From Saonia flava (GTDB lineage Bacteria; Bacteroidota; Bacteroidia; Flavobacteriales; Flavobacteriaceae), in the NCBI RefSeq assembly GCF_011927795.1, contig NZ_JAATJJ010000001.1:1140666-1204665 (forward strand): 64,000 bases of DNA, given 5' to 3'. Position numbers and translations under genes: made by a program. This document shows positions 1 through 11,646 of this stretch, one piece after another. Within the stretch, counting starts at the first letter, position 1, and every line of letters starts with the position of its first letter. Under the pieces are notes generated by a model. That model was not told the DNA's origin. It saw only the letters and a list, made by a program, of their open reading frames with translations, and made no database searches.

Positions 1-2806
<2,806 letters not shown>

Positions 2807-2807
<1 letters not shown>

Positions 2808-3295
2808 CAACTCAGCGTTTTTAACATCCAAACAGGACAAGAAAAATGACCTGTGTCTCCCATGGGAGCATCAATATATTCAAAACCGGATTTTTGATAC
2901 AATTTTTGGGCTTCCTTCATATAGGGCATGGTCTCCAAATAGCATTTTTCATAACCATACTCCATAGCACGTTGCAAACATATATTTATCATTTTAGCTC
3001 CCAAGCCTCTTCCCCTAGCTTCTTTTAAGAAATACATTTTTTGCAATTCGCATATATTTCCATCATAATTCTCTAACTGAGCCACCCCGCAGCATCCTAT
3101 AATTTCGCCTTTGTCTTCCACTACAAAATAAGCTGCTTTAGGAACATCATAGGTCTCATACATTATGTCCAAAGCTTTGTCCGCATAGGCAGTACCTACT
3201 TTTGGAACACCCATTTCAACCAAAACCTCCCTAACAACTTTTGCAACTTCGGCATTATCTCTTTGTTGAATTTCCCTGATAGTAGCAGTGTCCAT
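2807..3295 (-). CDS. GNAT family N-acetyltransferase
   Basis: A 162-residue acetyltransferase of the GNAT fold. The acetyl-CoA pyrophosphate loop is visible as ARGRGLGAKM near residue 93, after a beta strand with the LQKMYF segment. The substrate cannot be told from sequence; relatives are often annotated simply as GNAT acetyltransferases. It is the first gene of an operon with prmC and ligA, its TGA overlapping the prmC ATG. A sequence matching the Bacteroidota -7 box (TATTTTTG on the minus strand, 3383-3390) lies about 90 bases upstream, without a clear -33 partner. Whether it acts on the translation machinery like its neighbour PrmC is unknown. Confidence 0.9.
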
Positions 3296-3425
3296 ATTTA
3301 TCAGTCAATATCTTTCTGAAAGTTCTATTTTTGTTGGGTGAAGATACATGAAATGAGCATTATCAAGAAATCCATTTTGCCACAAAAATATATAATGTGA
3401 ATTAAATCTGATCATAAAAAACAAT

Positions 3426-4475
3426 ATGCAAACTACAGATGAAAAATATATTTCCAGATGCATCCAGTTGGGTAAAAATGGCTTGGGAAACACTGCACCC
3501 AACCCAATGGTCGGGTCTGTAATAGTATACAACAACAAAATTATTGGAGAGGGTTATACAAGTCCATATGGAGGAAATCATGCCGAAGTTAACGCCATAA
3601 ACTCTGTTGCCAGCAAAGAGCTTTTAAAAGAATCTACCCTTTACGTAACATTAGAACCCTGTTCCCATCATGGTAAAACACCTCCCTGCGCAGATTTAAT
3701 CGTAAAAAATAAAATCCCAAGGGTTGTTATTGGCATTACGGACCCCCATAAAAAAGTCGCGGGAAAAGGAATTGAAAGATTAAAAGGTTCAGGATGCAAA
3801 GTTACCATTGGGGTTTTAGAAAAAGAATGCCGGGAACATCACAAGCGATTTTTGACTTTTCAGAAGAAAAAACGTCCCTATATTATATTAAAATGGGCAG
3901 AAACATCGGACGGCTATATTGCACCAAAACAAGACAAAAGAAAAAACAAACCTGAGCCCTATTGGATTACCAACAAACATTCTAGACAATTGGTTCATAA
4001 ATGGAGAAGTGAAGAACAGTCAATTTTAGTGGGCACAACAACAGTTTTGGAAGACAATCCAAAACTGAATATTAGAAGCTGGACAGGTAAAAATCCAATA
4101 AGGGTGGTTCTTGATAGGAATCTAAAAATTAATGGCAAGTACCATGTTCTTGACAAAAGCACAAAAACCATTTTTATAACCTCCAAAGAGAAAACCAGTT
4201 CTGATAATTTAATTTATGAAACAATAAATTTTATTGATAAGGTACCACAGCAAATTTGTGATATCCTATCCAAACATCAATTTACAAGTATTCTTATTGA
4301 AGGAGGGGCAAAAACCATACAAGCTTTTATTGAAAGTGACCTCTGGGATGAAGCACGAGTTTTTGTAGGAGATGTTTCTTTTGACTCTGGGATTAAAGCT
4401 CCATCAGTAGTTAAAAAACAAGTAAAATCAATTGCCATATTGGAAGACACTTTAAATATTTATTCTAATGATTAA
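3426..4475 (+). CDS. ribD: Bifunctional riboflavin biosynthesis deaminase/reductase RibD
   Basis: Carries out the second and third steps of riboflavin synthesis: deamination of the diaminopyrimidine, then reduction of its ribosyl side chain with NADPH. The N-terminal zinc deaminase domain shows HAEVNAI (catalytic Glu, zinc His) and the PCSHHGKTPPC zinc signature. The C-terminal reductase domain runs from about residue 150 with the ILVGTTTVLEDNP and LIEGGAKT motifs. At 349 residues it is of usual length. It overlaps the following HAD gene by 8 bases (4468-4475), suggesting cotranscription. No FMN riboswitch is seen in the 130 bases upstream. Divergent from the acetyltransferase-prmC-ligA operon. 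Confidence 0.97.
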   Translation: MQTTDEKYISRCIQLGKNGLGNTAPNPMVGSVIVYNNKIIGEGYTSPYGGNHAEVNAINSVASKELLKESTLYVTLEPCSHHGKTPPCADLIVKNKIPRVVIGITDPHKKVAGKGIERLKGSGCKVTIGVLEKECREHHKRFLTFQKKKRPYIILKWAETSDGYIAPKQDKRKNKPEPYWITNKHSRQLVHKWRSEEQSILVGTTTVLEDNPKLNIRSWTGKNPIRVVLDRNLKINGKYHVLDKSTKTIFITSKEKTSSDNLIYETINFIDKVPQQICDILSKHQFTSILIEGGAKTIQAFIESDLWDEARVFVGDVSFDSGIKAPSVVKKQVKSIAILEDTLNIYSND

Positions 4476-5070
4476 GAACATTATTTTTGACTTTGGGGAT
4501 ATATTCATAAATCTGGATAAACCAGCCACCGCTAGGGAAATGGAAAAATTTGGTTATTTGGAAACCACCCCTGAACTAACTTCTATTTTTGATAGTTATG
4601 AGAAAGGGTTGTTGACTTCAAATGAATTCTTAAATCTAACCAACACCATTTTTCCAAAAGCTACCAAACAAGAATTAATTAATGCCTGGAATGCCATCCT
4701 TTTGGATTTTCCAGATTACAGATTGGAATTCTTAGAAAGCCTGGTACAAGAAAATGACTATCGCATGTTCTTATTGAGCAACACAAATGACATTCATATA
4801 GAATTTGTAAAAGAATATATGGGAAAGGAGAAATACAATCGGTTTAAAGAGTGTTTTGAGGTTTTTCATCTCTCTTATGAAATGAACATGAGAAAACCAG
4901 AGGCAGAAATTTATCAATTTGTCTTGGATGAAAGCAACCTTGATCCCGCAGAAACTTTTTTTGTTGATGACACCAAAGAAAATACAGATTCCGCTTCTAA
5001 ATTAGGGATTAAAGTATGGAATCTACGAGTGGGAATAGAAGATATTACAGATATAAAATCCAAACTATAA
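4468..5070 (+). CDS. HAD family hydrolase
   Basis: A 200-residue haloacid-dehalogenase-fold protein, probably a small-molecule phosphatase. Motif I is FDFGDIFINL, with the nucleophile Asp but Gly two residues later, as in the FDFGG-type HAD-IA subgroup; motif II is LLSNTND; a lysine lies in the MRKPEAEIY segment; motif IV is FFVDDTKEN. A helical cap is inserted after motif I. It overlaps ribD and is followed after one base by an EamA transporter. Riboflavin synthesis needs an otherwise unassigned phosphatase step after RibD, so a role there is an attractive but unproven guess from position. Confidence 0.9.
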   Translation: MIKNIIFDFGDIFINLDKPATAREMEKFGYLETTPELTSIFDSYEKGLLTSNEFLNLTNTIFPKATKQELINAWNAILLDFPDYRLEFLESLVQENDYRMFLLSNTNDIHIEFVKEYMGKEKYNRFKECFEVFHLSYEMNMRKPEAEIYQFVLDESNLDPAETFFVDDTKENTDSASKLGIKVWNLRVGIEDITDIKSKL

Positions 5071-5071
5071 C

Positions 5072-5935
5072 ATGGTTTCATTAGCATTAAGCATTCTTTT
5101 TTCCAGTCTAATTTTTGTCATTTTTAAGTTGTTCTCTGTTTACAAAATACAGACCCTGTATGCTATTATCACCAACTATGTTGTGGCGAGCATTACCGGG
5201 TTTCTTTTATACGATGGAGATGCTCGCATTAATGAAATTCCAAGCAAAAGCTGGTTTTGGGGAACACTAGCATTAGGTTTTTTGTTCATTTTCGTTTTTA
5301 ATATCATGGCAAAAACATCGCAAAAAATTGGGGTTTCCGTAGCATCTGTCGCCACAAAAATGTCATTGGTAATTCCCGTTCTTTTTGGTTTATTACTTTA
5401 TAATGAAAAACTAAGTGTATTAAAAGGCGTAGGCATTCTATTGGCCTTGGCAGCGGTTTATTTTGTGTCAGTAAAAGAAAGAACTATTCAGTTCAACAAA
5501 GAAGTAATTATACTGCCCCTACTTTTGTTTTTAGGTTCTGGTGCAATAGACACCAGTATAAAATATGCTCAAGAGACCCAATTAGAGAACAATGAATTGC
5601 CCATTTTTTCTGCAACTGTATTTGGCTCTGCTGCCATTGTGGGCATTATATTCATTCTCATAAAAGCTCCAAAAGAACCATTAAAAATTAATTTCAAAAA
5701 TATTTTAGGGGGAATTGCTTTGGGGGTACCCAATTATTTTTCCATTTTCTTTTTATTGAAAGCGCTACAGAATGATTCCTTAAACAGCGCTTCCATTTTC
5801 ACCCTAAATAATGTTGCCATTGTATTGTTCTCAACACTTTTGGGTATAATATTATTTAAAGAAAAAATCAGCTTAAAAAACTGGGGTGGTATTACTTTAG
5901 CAGTTGTTAGTATTTTATTGGTAGCTTTATTTTAA
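5072..5935 (+). CDS. EamA/DMT family transporter
   Basis: A 287-residue integral membrane protein with about ten hydrophobic segments arranged as two EamA repeats, typical of the drug/metabolite transporter superfamily. Each half ends with an aromatic or glycine-rich membrane segment (residues ~95-130 and ~240-285). The substrate is not predictable; relatives export metabolites or amino acids. It begins one base after the HAD stop, and its TAA overlaps the ATG of the next gene (TAATG at 5933-5937), so it belongs to the ribD operon. The start is the first Met after the upstream stop and directly enters a membrane helix. Confidence 0.9.
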   Translation: MVSLALSILFSSLIFVIFKLFSVYKIQTLYAIITNYVVASITGFLLYDGDARINEIPSKSWFWGTLALGFLFIFVFNIMAKTSQKIGVSVASVATKMSLVIPVLFGLLLYNEKLSVLKGVGILLALAAVYFVSVKERTIQFNKEVIILPLLLFLGSGAIDTSIKYAQETQLENNELPIFSATVFGSAAIVGIIFILIKAPKEPLKINFKNILGGIALGVPNYFSIFFLLKALQNDSLNSASIFTLNNVAIVLFSTLLGIILFKEKISLKNWGGITLAVVSILLVALF

Positions 5936-6549
5936 TGGAAAATGGTTGTGACATATATAAAACTATTTTAAAACCTTCAGAAGAAATTCTTTATAAAGAC
6001 AAAAAAAGTAAATTTTATGGGTATGCATTTCCCATTCTTAGTGAAGATGAGGTTAAACCTATTATTGAGGAATTAAAAAAAAAACATCCTAAGGTGAATC
6101 ATGTATGCTATGCATGGCAATTGGGAGTTAAAAGCCCTACTTATAGAACCAATGATGATGGTGAACCCAATAACTCTGCGGGGATGCCTATCCTTGGGCA
6201 AATAAAATCTTATAATGTAACCAATATCTTAGTAGCTATAGCCAGAGTTTTTGGAGGAACCAAACTGGGTGTTGGCGGGTTAATTACAGCCTACAGGTCC
6301 GCTGCGCAAATAGCTTTGGAAGAATCCACTATAATTGAAAAAATAATAAAATATGAATTTTCAATCTCATTTGATTACCCAGAAATGGATAAGGTGATGC
6401 GTATTATAAAGCAACATCATTTAGAAATTGTATCCAAAAAAACGGAAATTAATTGTACATATACTCTAGCTGTTCGGGAACAAGAAGTAACATTCATTAC
6501 ATCTTTGTTTACAACAATGCCTAATATTCTATTAAACAAGAAAACCTAA
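5935..6549 (+). CDS. YigZ/IMPACT family protein
   Basis: A 204-residue member of the YigZ/IMPACT (UPF0029) family. The N-terminal domain carries the family signature DDGEPNNSAGMPIL followed by a glycine-rich stretch (VFGGTKLGVGGL); the C-terminal ~70 residues match the DUF1949-like domain. The molecular function in bacteria is not settled; eukaryotic IMPACT regulates the translation kinase GCN2. The ATG overlaps the stop of the EamA gene, so coupling is likely. Its 3' end overlaps the convergent thioesterase gene by four bases. Last gene of the ribD operon. Confidence 0.92.
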   Translation: MENGCDIYKTILKPSEEILYKDKKSKFYGYAFPILSEDEVKPIIEELKKKHPKVNHVCYAWQLGVKSPTYRTNDDGEPNNSAGMPILGQIKSYNVTNILVAIARVFGGTKLGVGGLITAYRSAAQIALEESTIIEKIIKYEFSISFDYPEMDKVMRIIKQHHLEIVSKKTEINCTYTLAVREQEVTFITSLFTTMPNILLNKKT

Positions 6550-6944
6550 ACGTTTATTTTCTCTAGAAGATAATCAGGGCATTTAATAGGTTTTTTAGTT
6601 TTTGCATCCATAAATACCAAAACCGTGGTCGCTTCGGCCAATATTTCTTTATTTTCATTATAAATAACAAAGTCAAATTCTATTTTGACCGAGGGTCTTT
6701 TTTTTAGTTTGGTTTCAACGGTAATAAGGTCATCATATAAAGCAGATTTTTTGTACTTTATTTGTAAGGAAATTACAGGAAGTATAACTCCATTCAATTC
6801 CATTTCTTTATAGGAATGCCCAAGGTTCCTCAACCACTCCACTCTTCCCATTTCCAAGTACTGCGCATAATTCCCATGATATACAACTCCCATTTGGTCT
6901 GTTTCCGAATACCTTACCCGAAAAGAAATTTTGTTTATTTCCAT
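6546..6944 (-). CDS. Acyl-CoA thioesterase, YbgC/FadM-like hotdog protein
   Basis: A 132-residue single hotdog-fold protein of the 4-hydroxybenzoyl-CoA thioesterase type. The signature YSETDQMGVVYHGNYAQYLEMGR near residue 12-35 includes the catalytic Asp and the HGNY turn. It probably hydrolyses acyl-CoA thioesters in the cytosol; the chain preference is unknown. In many flavobacteria such a gene lies next to dnaA, as here, divergently placed. The start ATG at 6944 is the only one that retains the first beta strand. No operon partner on this strand. Confidence 0.92.
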   Translation of the reverse strand: MEINKISFRVRYSETDQMGVVYHGNYAQYLEMGRVEWLRNLGHSYKEMELNGVILPVISLQIKYKKSALYDDLITVETKLKKRPSVKIEFDFVIYNENKEILAEATTVLVFMDAKTKKPIKCPDYLLEKINV

Positions 6945-7156
6945 ATTTTTTCGATGAAAAACTATATATTTAAATGATTTGAAAATCGGTTGCGTAACAT
7001 GGCGAAAAAAAATAGAAAATTCAATAGTAAATGATTTTTTTTTTATCTTTTTTGTTCACATATTTGTCCCACTCTGACAATCAGGCTGAACACCCTGATC
7101 AAATCAAAAAAACTAAACTTAGGTCACTAACCAACTAAATAAGATTAATTTTAAAA
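6945..7156. promoter_or_regulatory. Divergent intergenic region upstream of dnaA
   Basis: The 212 bases separate the thioesterase and dnaA. They are A+T rich with long T runs near 7036-7050. I see no cluster of DnaA boxes: only one poor match (TTGTTCACA near 7050) to TTATCCACA. There is thus no support here for a replication origin beside dnaA. The promoter of dnaA must lie here, but only an imperfect -7 match (CATATTTG near 7056-7063) is visible. Confidence 0.4.
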
Positions 7157-8581
7157 ATGAATGTTACTGCTAATTCCGTATGGAACAATTGTTTGGCTTT
7201 TATTCAGGATAATATCCAGTCGCAGGCATTCAAAACATGGTTTGAACCCATTAAACCAGTAAAATTAACTGACAACGCCCTTAGCATACAAGTTCCCAGT
7301 AAATTCTTTTACGAATGGCTTGAAGAGCATTATGTTAAACTATTAAAGGTGGCCCTTACAAAGGAGTTGGGAGAAAGTGCTAAATTGGTGTATGTAATTA
7401 AAATGGAAAACACCTATGGCAACAGAGAACCCTTTACAGAAAAAATACCAAGCTCCAATAGATCTAACGTAGGCCCACAGGAATTAGATGTGCCTATTAA
7501 ATCTAAAAATCCTGAGTTAAAAAATCCATTTGTTATTCCTGGAATTAGGAATATAAAAATTGAATCCCAACTAAACCCAAATTACAACTTTGACAATTTC
7601 TTGGAAGGTGATTCCAATAGATTGGCCAGGTCTGCAGGAATGGCCGTTGCCAACAAGCCCGGAGGCACTTCTTTTAATCCTTTATTGATATTTGGAGGAG
7701 TTGGTCTGGGAAAAACGCATTTGGCACATGCCATTGGAGTTGAAATAAAAGATAAGTACCCGGAAAGAACCGTCCTATACATTTCTGCCGAAAAATTCAC
7801 GCAACAATATATAGAATCCGTTAAAAAGAACACTAGAAATGACTTTATTCATTTCTACCAATTAATCGATGTCTTGATTATTGATGATGTTCAATTTTTA
7901 TCAGGAAAATCTGGTACTCAAGATGTCTTTTTCCATGTCTTTAACCACCTACACCAAAACGGCAAACAAGTAATTTTAACATCTGACAAGGCCCCGGTAG
8001 ATATGCAGGATGTAGAGCAACGTTTGCTTTCCCGATTTAAATGGGGACTTTCTGCAGAATTACAGAATCCTGATTATGAGACTAGGATATCAATTCTAAA
8101 GAATAAGTTGTACAGGGATGGCGTAGAAATGCCAGAGGACATTGTGGATTATGTAGCAAAACATATTAAGACCAATATACGTGAGCTGGAAGGTGCAATC
8201 ATTTCTTTGATAGCACAATCTTCCTTCAATAAAAAAGAGGTGACTTTAGAACTTGCCCAACATGTAGTTGAAAAGTTTGTAAAGAACACCAAACGAGAAG
8301 TTTCTATAGATTACATCCAAAAAGTGGTATCTGATTACTTTGAAATGGATGTTGCCACACTTCAGTCAAAAACTAGAAAAAGACACATTGTACAGGCTAG
8401 ACAATTAGCCATGTTCTTTGCTAAAAAATTCACCAAGGCCTCCTTGGCAAGTATTGGCTCCCAAATAGGAAAAAGGGATCACGCCACTGTATTGCACGCT
8501 TGCAAAACGGTTGATAATTTAGCTGAGACAGATAAGCAATTTAGAAAGTACATAGACGACCTTACCAAGAAATTTTCTTAA
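7157..8581 (+). CDS. dnaA: Chromosomal replication initiator protein DnaA
   Basis: Binds DnaA boxes and, with ATP, melts the replication origin; it also acts as a transcription regulator. At 474 residues it has all four domains: an N-terminal helicase-loading domain (residues 1-85), a linker, an AAA+ ATPase with Walker A GGVGLGKTHL and Walker B LIIDDVQFL, and a C-terminal helix-turn-helix ending in GKRDHATVLHA. No deletion or odd residue is seen. It is followed within ten bases by a low-molecular-weight phosphatase gene and then a methyltransferase gene, a common flavobacterial order. Confidence 0.99.
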   Translation: MNVTANSVWNNCLAFIQDNIQSQAFKTWFEPIKPVKLTDNALSIQVPSKFFYEWLEEHYVKLLKVALTKELGESAKLVYVIKMENTYGNREPFTEKIPSSNRSNVGPQELDVPIKSKNPELKNPFVIPGIRNIKIESQLNPNYNFDNFLEGDSNRLARSAGMAVANKPGGTSFNPLLIFGGVGLGKTHLAHAIGVEIKDKYPERTVLYISAEKFTQQYIESVKKNTRNDFIHFYQLIDVLIIDDVQFLSGKSGTQDVFFHVFNHLHQNGKQVILTSDKAPVDMQDVEQRLLSRFKWGLSAELQNPDYETRISILKNKLYRDGVEMPEDIVDYVAKHIKTNIRELEGAIISLIAQSSFNKKEVTLELAQHVVEKFVKNTKREVSIDYIQKVVSDYFEMDVATLQSKTRKRHIVQARQLAMFFAKKFTKASLASIGSQIGKRDHATVLHACKTVDNLAETDKQFRKYIDDLTKKFS

Positions 8582-8590
8582 TACTATTTG

Positions 8591-9046
8591 ATGAAAACTA
8601 AAGTTTTAATGGTATGCCTTGGAAACATCTGTAGGTCACCATTGGCAGAGGGAATTCTCAAAAGCAAAGTAAATTCAGAAAATATATTCATTGATTCGGC
8701 CGGAACCGGAGGATATCATATTGGCAATAGACCAGACCATAGGTCCATTGATGTTGCCCATAAACATGGCATTGATATTACCCAGCAACGCTGTAGAAAA
8801 TTCACCTATTTAGATTTGGACAGTTTTGACCATATTTATGTTATGGACAAAAGCAATTATGACAATGTAATTTCTTTGGCAAAAAATGAACATGAAATTA
8901 AAAAAGTAAAACTATTGTTAGATGCAGGGGGAATGGGGGCCAAAGAAGTGCCAGACCCCTATTATGATGCTTTGGATGGTTTTGAACAAGTTTTTCATCT
9001 TATTGATTCAGCCTGTAATGTCTTGGCAAATAAATTAAACAAGTAA
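8591..9046 (+). CDS. Low molecular weight protein-tyrosine phosphatase
   Basis: A 151-residue LMW phosphatase. The active-site P-loop VCLGNICRSP begins near residue 7 with the nucleophilic Cys and Arg, and the general-acid loop is VPDPYYD. Bacterial relatives dephosphorylate tyrosine kinases of polysaccharide export or arsenate-type substrates; no kinase is nearby so the partner is unknown. I use the ATG at 8591; a TTG one codon upstream is also possible. It lies nine bases after dnaA and one base before the next gene, so all three may be cotranscribed. Confidence 0.94.
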   Translation: MKTKVLMVCLGNICRSPLAEGILKSKVNSENIFIDSAGTGGYHIGNRPDHRSIDVAHKHGIDITQQRCRKFTYLDLDSFDHIYVMDKSNYDNVISLAKNEHEIKKVKLLLDAGGMGAKEVPDPYYDALDGFEQVFHLIDSACNVLANKLNK

Positions 9047-9047
9047 T

Positions 9048-9755
9048 ATGCCGATAGGAAAATTATATTTAATCCCAACAACTTTAGGTGATACACCTCC
9101 TTTGGAGGTACTTCCTATTTCAATTAAAAAGGCCATTGAAAATATAGACCACTACATTGTAGAAAATGAAAAAAGTGCTAGACATTTCATAAAAAAAATA
9201 AATTCCAAAAAGTCACAGCCCAACCTTCAGCTAAATTCCCTTAATAAATTTACGGACCCGATCGACGTCCCCAGTTTTTTAGACCCCTGTCTTGAAGGGT
9301 ACGATGTAGGAGTAATTTCCGAAGCTGGATGCCCTGGAATTGCCGACCCTGGGGCCGACGTTGTAAAATTAGCCCATAAAAAAGGCATTCAAGTAGTTCC
9401 TTTGGTAGGACCATCCTCTATTTTTTTAGCATTAATGGCAAGTGGGCTCAACGGACAAAATTTTGCATTTAATGGGTACTTACCCATAGACTCAACTGAA
9501 CGAAGGAAAACTATTAAACGCTTGGAAAAACTATCGAAGGATTTTAATCAGTCCCAAATATTCATTGAAACACCTTATAGAAATGATAAATTACTGGCAG
9601 AACTAACTAAAACTCTTTCTAAAGAAAGTTTGATATGTGTAGCTTGTGATATTACCTTGCCAACAGAATTTATTGCTACTAAAAAAGTAAGTGACTGGCA
9701 AAACACTAATATTAATTTACACAAAAGACCCACCATTTTTATAATACATCAATAA
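9048..9755 (+). CDS. SAM-dependent methyltransferase, RsmI-like tetrapyrrole-methylase fold
   Basis: A 235-residue protein of the tetrapyrrole (corrin/porphyrin) methylase superfamily, the fold of RsmI, which methylates the ribose of 16S rRNA C1402. Visible are KLYLIPTTLGD at the N-terminus, the SEAGCPGIADPG loop and the VGPSSIFLALMASGL segment, all RsmI-like. It is shorter than RsmI (~280 residues) and the N-terminal motif differs from the usual ATPIGN, so it may be a paralogue rather than RsmI itself. Two bases after the phosphatase stop. A bidirectional terminator follows. Confidence 0.85.
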   Translation: MPIGKLYLIPTTLGDTPPLEVLPISIKKAIENIDHYIVENEKSARHFIKKINSKKSQPNLQLNSLNKFTDPIDVPSFLDPCLEGYDVGVISEAGCPGIADPGADVVKLAHKKGIQVVPLVGPSSIFLALMASGLNGQNFAFNGYLPIDSTERRKTIKRLEKLSKDFNQSQIFIETPYRNDKLLAELTKTLSKESLICVACDITLPTEFIATKKVSDWQNTNINLHKRPTIFIIHQ

Positions 9756-9759
9756 AAAA

Positions 9760-9790
9760 AGCCTCGATATTTCTACCAAGGCTATTTTCT
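9760..9790. terminator. Bidirectional intrinsic terminator
   Basis: Arms 9760-9767 and 9776-9783 pair over eight positions (two wobbles on the minus strand), flanked by an A run on the left and T-rich sequence on the right. It can end the dnaA-phosphatase-methyltransferase transcript and the converging minus-strand transglycosylase-like gene. Confidence 0.75.
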
Positions 9791-9808
9791 ATTGTATAAT
9801 TACAAATA

Positions 9809-10441
9809 CTATATTCGGGCGTTACGCTCTGGTAGAACATCTGACACATCATAGCCAGAAAATTTTTTCATATAATGCCTTACGGTGGTACCATAAGCAT
9901 CTTCAAAATCTATTTGACCATATGAACGCAGATACTTTTTTACGTTTCCCGCTCCGGCCAAATGCGCTGCAGCCAATATTCCAGATTCGGTAATATGGAT
10001 TCCTCCAATACGTCTTCCCGCATATCGTTGAATATCTTTCCTTAGTATCCACTTATTACGGGCTACATTAACCTGAAATACTTTTTCTTGTAATTCTGGG
10101 TCATTTAAAAAATTACTAGCATTATAGACCCCCATCAATTGCAATGTTCCAACTCCAAATTGATATTTTCCCAAATATCCCAAAGTATTGATAACAAAGT
10201 AATCACCTTGCGATTCCTTAAAAGCCAATGCCTCTTTGAAACCAACATAAGAATTTCCTAAAAACGGGGGATTTACCACAGTTTTCACTTCATATGTTTT
10301 GTTTTGGGGAAACAAAACTGGAGTAGGTTTACTTACTTTTAAAGTTGCTGGCACTTCTAATTCAGAAGCTGGTCCAAATCTAAAACTTGTCAAAATAAGT
10401 ATCATGATGAGGGGACAAAAATAACTTATCCACTTTCTCAT
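9809..10441 (-). CDS. Secreted lysozyme/transglycosylase-like protein
   Basis: A 210-residue protein with a hydrophobic N-terminal segment (residues 5-20, IMILILTSF) acting as signal anchor or signal peptide. Residues ~85-190 look like a lytic-transglycosylase/lysozyme core: a glutamate in AFKESQGDY followed by LGKYQFGVGTLQLMG and a later AAAHLAGAGNVKKYL, matching SLT-type signatures. It presumably cleaves peptidoglycan in the periplasm. It is a single-gene unit between a shared terminator and its own -7 box (TATATTTG on minus, 10500-10507). The neighbouring mltG and dapF also concern the cell wall. The exact family is uncertain; relatives are often called LysM or peptidoglycan-binding proteins although no LysM is seen here. 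Confidence 0.8.
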   Translation of the reverse strand: MRKWISYFCPLIMILILTSFRFGPASELEVPATLKVSKPTPVLFPQNKTYEVKTVVNPPFLGNSYVGFKEALAFKESQGDYFVINTLGYLGKYQFGVGTLQLMGVYNASNFLNDPELQEKVFQVNVARNKWILRKDIQRYAGRRIGGIHITESGILAAAHLAGAGNVKKYLRSYGQIDFEDAYGTTVRHYMKKFSGYDVSDVLPERNARI

Positions 10442-10499
10442 ATATTTGTTTTCTTAAGACTTACAATCTGTAAAATAGACTTGCTTAAATTTCACATTG

Positions 10500-10507
10500 C
10501 AAATATA
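10500..10507 (-). promoter_or_regulatory. -7 promoter element of the transglycosylase-like gene
   Basis: On the minus strand this reads TATATTTG, a perfect Bacteroidota -7 box (TAnnTTTG), about 60 bases before the start at 10441. No convincing -33 TTG lies at 17-21 bases, so it is scored lower. Confidence 0.5.
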
Positions 10508-10600
10508 TGACCGTTTTAGTTTCATAAAAACCAATAATTTATAACTTTTTCTTAAAAATGTATATTTTGGTCAATATGCTTTATAAATGGGACAAATAAC

Positions 10601-11644
10601 TTATCTGCTTATTTTCTGAGCATTTATCCATCGGATGTACTGTTCTTTATTTCGGTTGTGTTGCGCCAAAGATTTGGCAAACATATGATATCCGAAATTC
10701 TCAACATTGGCCACCATATACAAATAATCATGTTTTTCAGATGATAAGACCGCGTCTATTGCAGATATGTCCGGCATTGTGATGGGTCCAGGAGGTATTC
10801 CTATATATTTGTAGGTATTGTAGGGTGAATCCAACTCCAAATCTTTGTACAAAACTCTTTTAATAACCTGATCAAAATTACCTGAATGCTCTTTAATCGC
10901 GTAGATTACGGTCGGATCAGCCTGCAAAGCCATTCTTTTCCGAATTCTATTTAAATACAATCCAGCAACCCTGGGACGCTCTTCCACTTTTGCTGTTTCT
11001 TTATGTACTATAGAGGCCAAGGATATAACTTCCATAGGTGTTAAATTAAGCTTTTGGGCCTTTTCCAATCGTTCACTATTCCAAAACCTTTTATACTCCT
11101 TCAACATTCTATCCCTAAAACTTTCAGCGGAAGTATTCCAGAAGAACTCATAGCTATTGGGAATATACACCCCCAATTTAGTAGTTTTATCTAAACCATT
11201 TTCATTTAAAAAAGAAGCATCATTAAAGGCCAAGAGTAGAGAAATACTATCGGCCTCAATCTGTGAAGAAATTCTTCCAGCCAGAGCTTCCAAAGTTTCC
11301 TGATTGTTAAAAGATACTTTCACAGGTATATTGCCACTTCTCAATCTATTTACAATTTCATTGTTATTTGCATCCTTTGCAATGGCATACTTCCCCCCTT
11401 TTATATTGGATATATAGGATTTTTTTCTTGCTACCGACTCAAAAGTTTCCATATTTTTAAGAAGAGGAGCCATGGATTGCTTTACATCTTCAAAAGTATC
11501 ATTCGATTTTATGTAGACATATGCTTCATTATTTTGAAAAATTGTATTGGGTGTAAAAACCGCATTATATACCATATAGGCAAAAGCACCGCCTGCGAGC
11601 AATCCAATAATCAGAATGGCGACTAATATTTTCTTGATGTACAT
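10601..11644 (-). CDS. mltG: Endolytic murein transglycosylase MltG
   Basis: Cleaves nascent glycan strands, setting their length and releasing peptidoglycan from its membrane carrier. Of 347 residues, the first ~25 form a single membrane anchor; a LysM-like subdomain follows, and the YceG catalytic domain carries the family motif VHKETAKVEERPRVAGLYLNR, with the catalytic Glu, then MALQADPTVIYA and the SPYNTYKYIGIPPGPI motif. Length and motifs are normal. It starts two bases after the acetyltransferase stop, at the end of an operon begun by dapF, which makes the meso-diaminopimelate used in peptidoglycan. Confidence 0.96.
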   Translation of the reverse strand: MYIKKILVAILIIGLLAGGAFAYMVYNAVFTPNTIFQNNEAYVYIKSNDTFEDVKQSMAPLLKNMETFESVARKKSYISNIKGGKYAIAKDANNNEIVNRLRSGNIPVKVSFNNQETLEALAGRISSQIEADSISLLLAFNDASFLNENGLDKTTKLGVYIPNSYEFFWNTSAESFRDRMLKEYKRFWNSERLEKAQKLNLTPMEVISLASIVHKETAKVEERPRVAGLYLNRIRKRMALQADPTVIYAIKEHSGNFDQVIKRVLYKDLELDSPYNTYKYIGIPPGPITMPDISAIDAVLSSEKHDYLYMVANVENFGYHMFAKSLAQHNRNKEQYIRWINAQKISR

Positions 11645-11646
11645 TA

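Noticed and set aside
6945-7156. Possible replication origin beside dnaA
   Set aside because: Only one poor DnaA-box match is visible and no cluster or 13-mer array; a single TTATCAACA-like site before dnaB (34058-34066) is likewise isolated.
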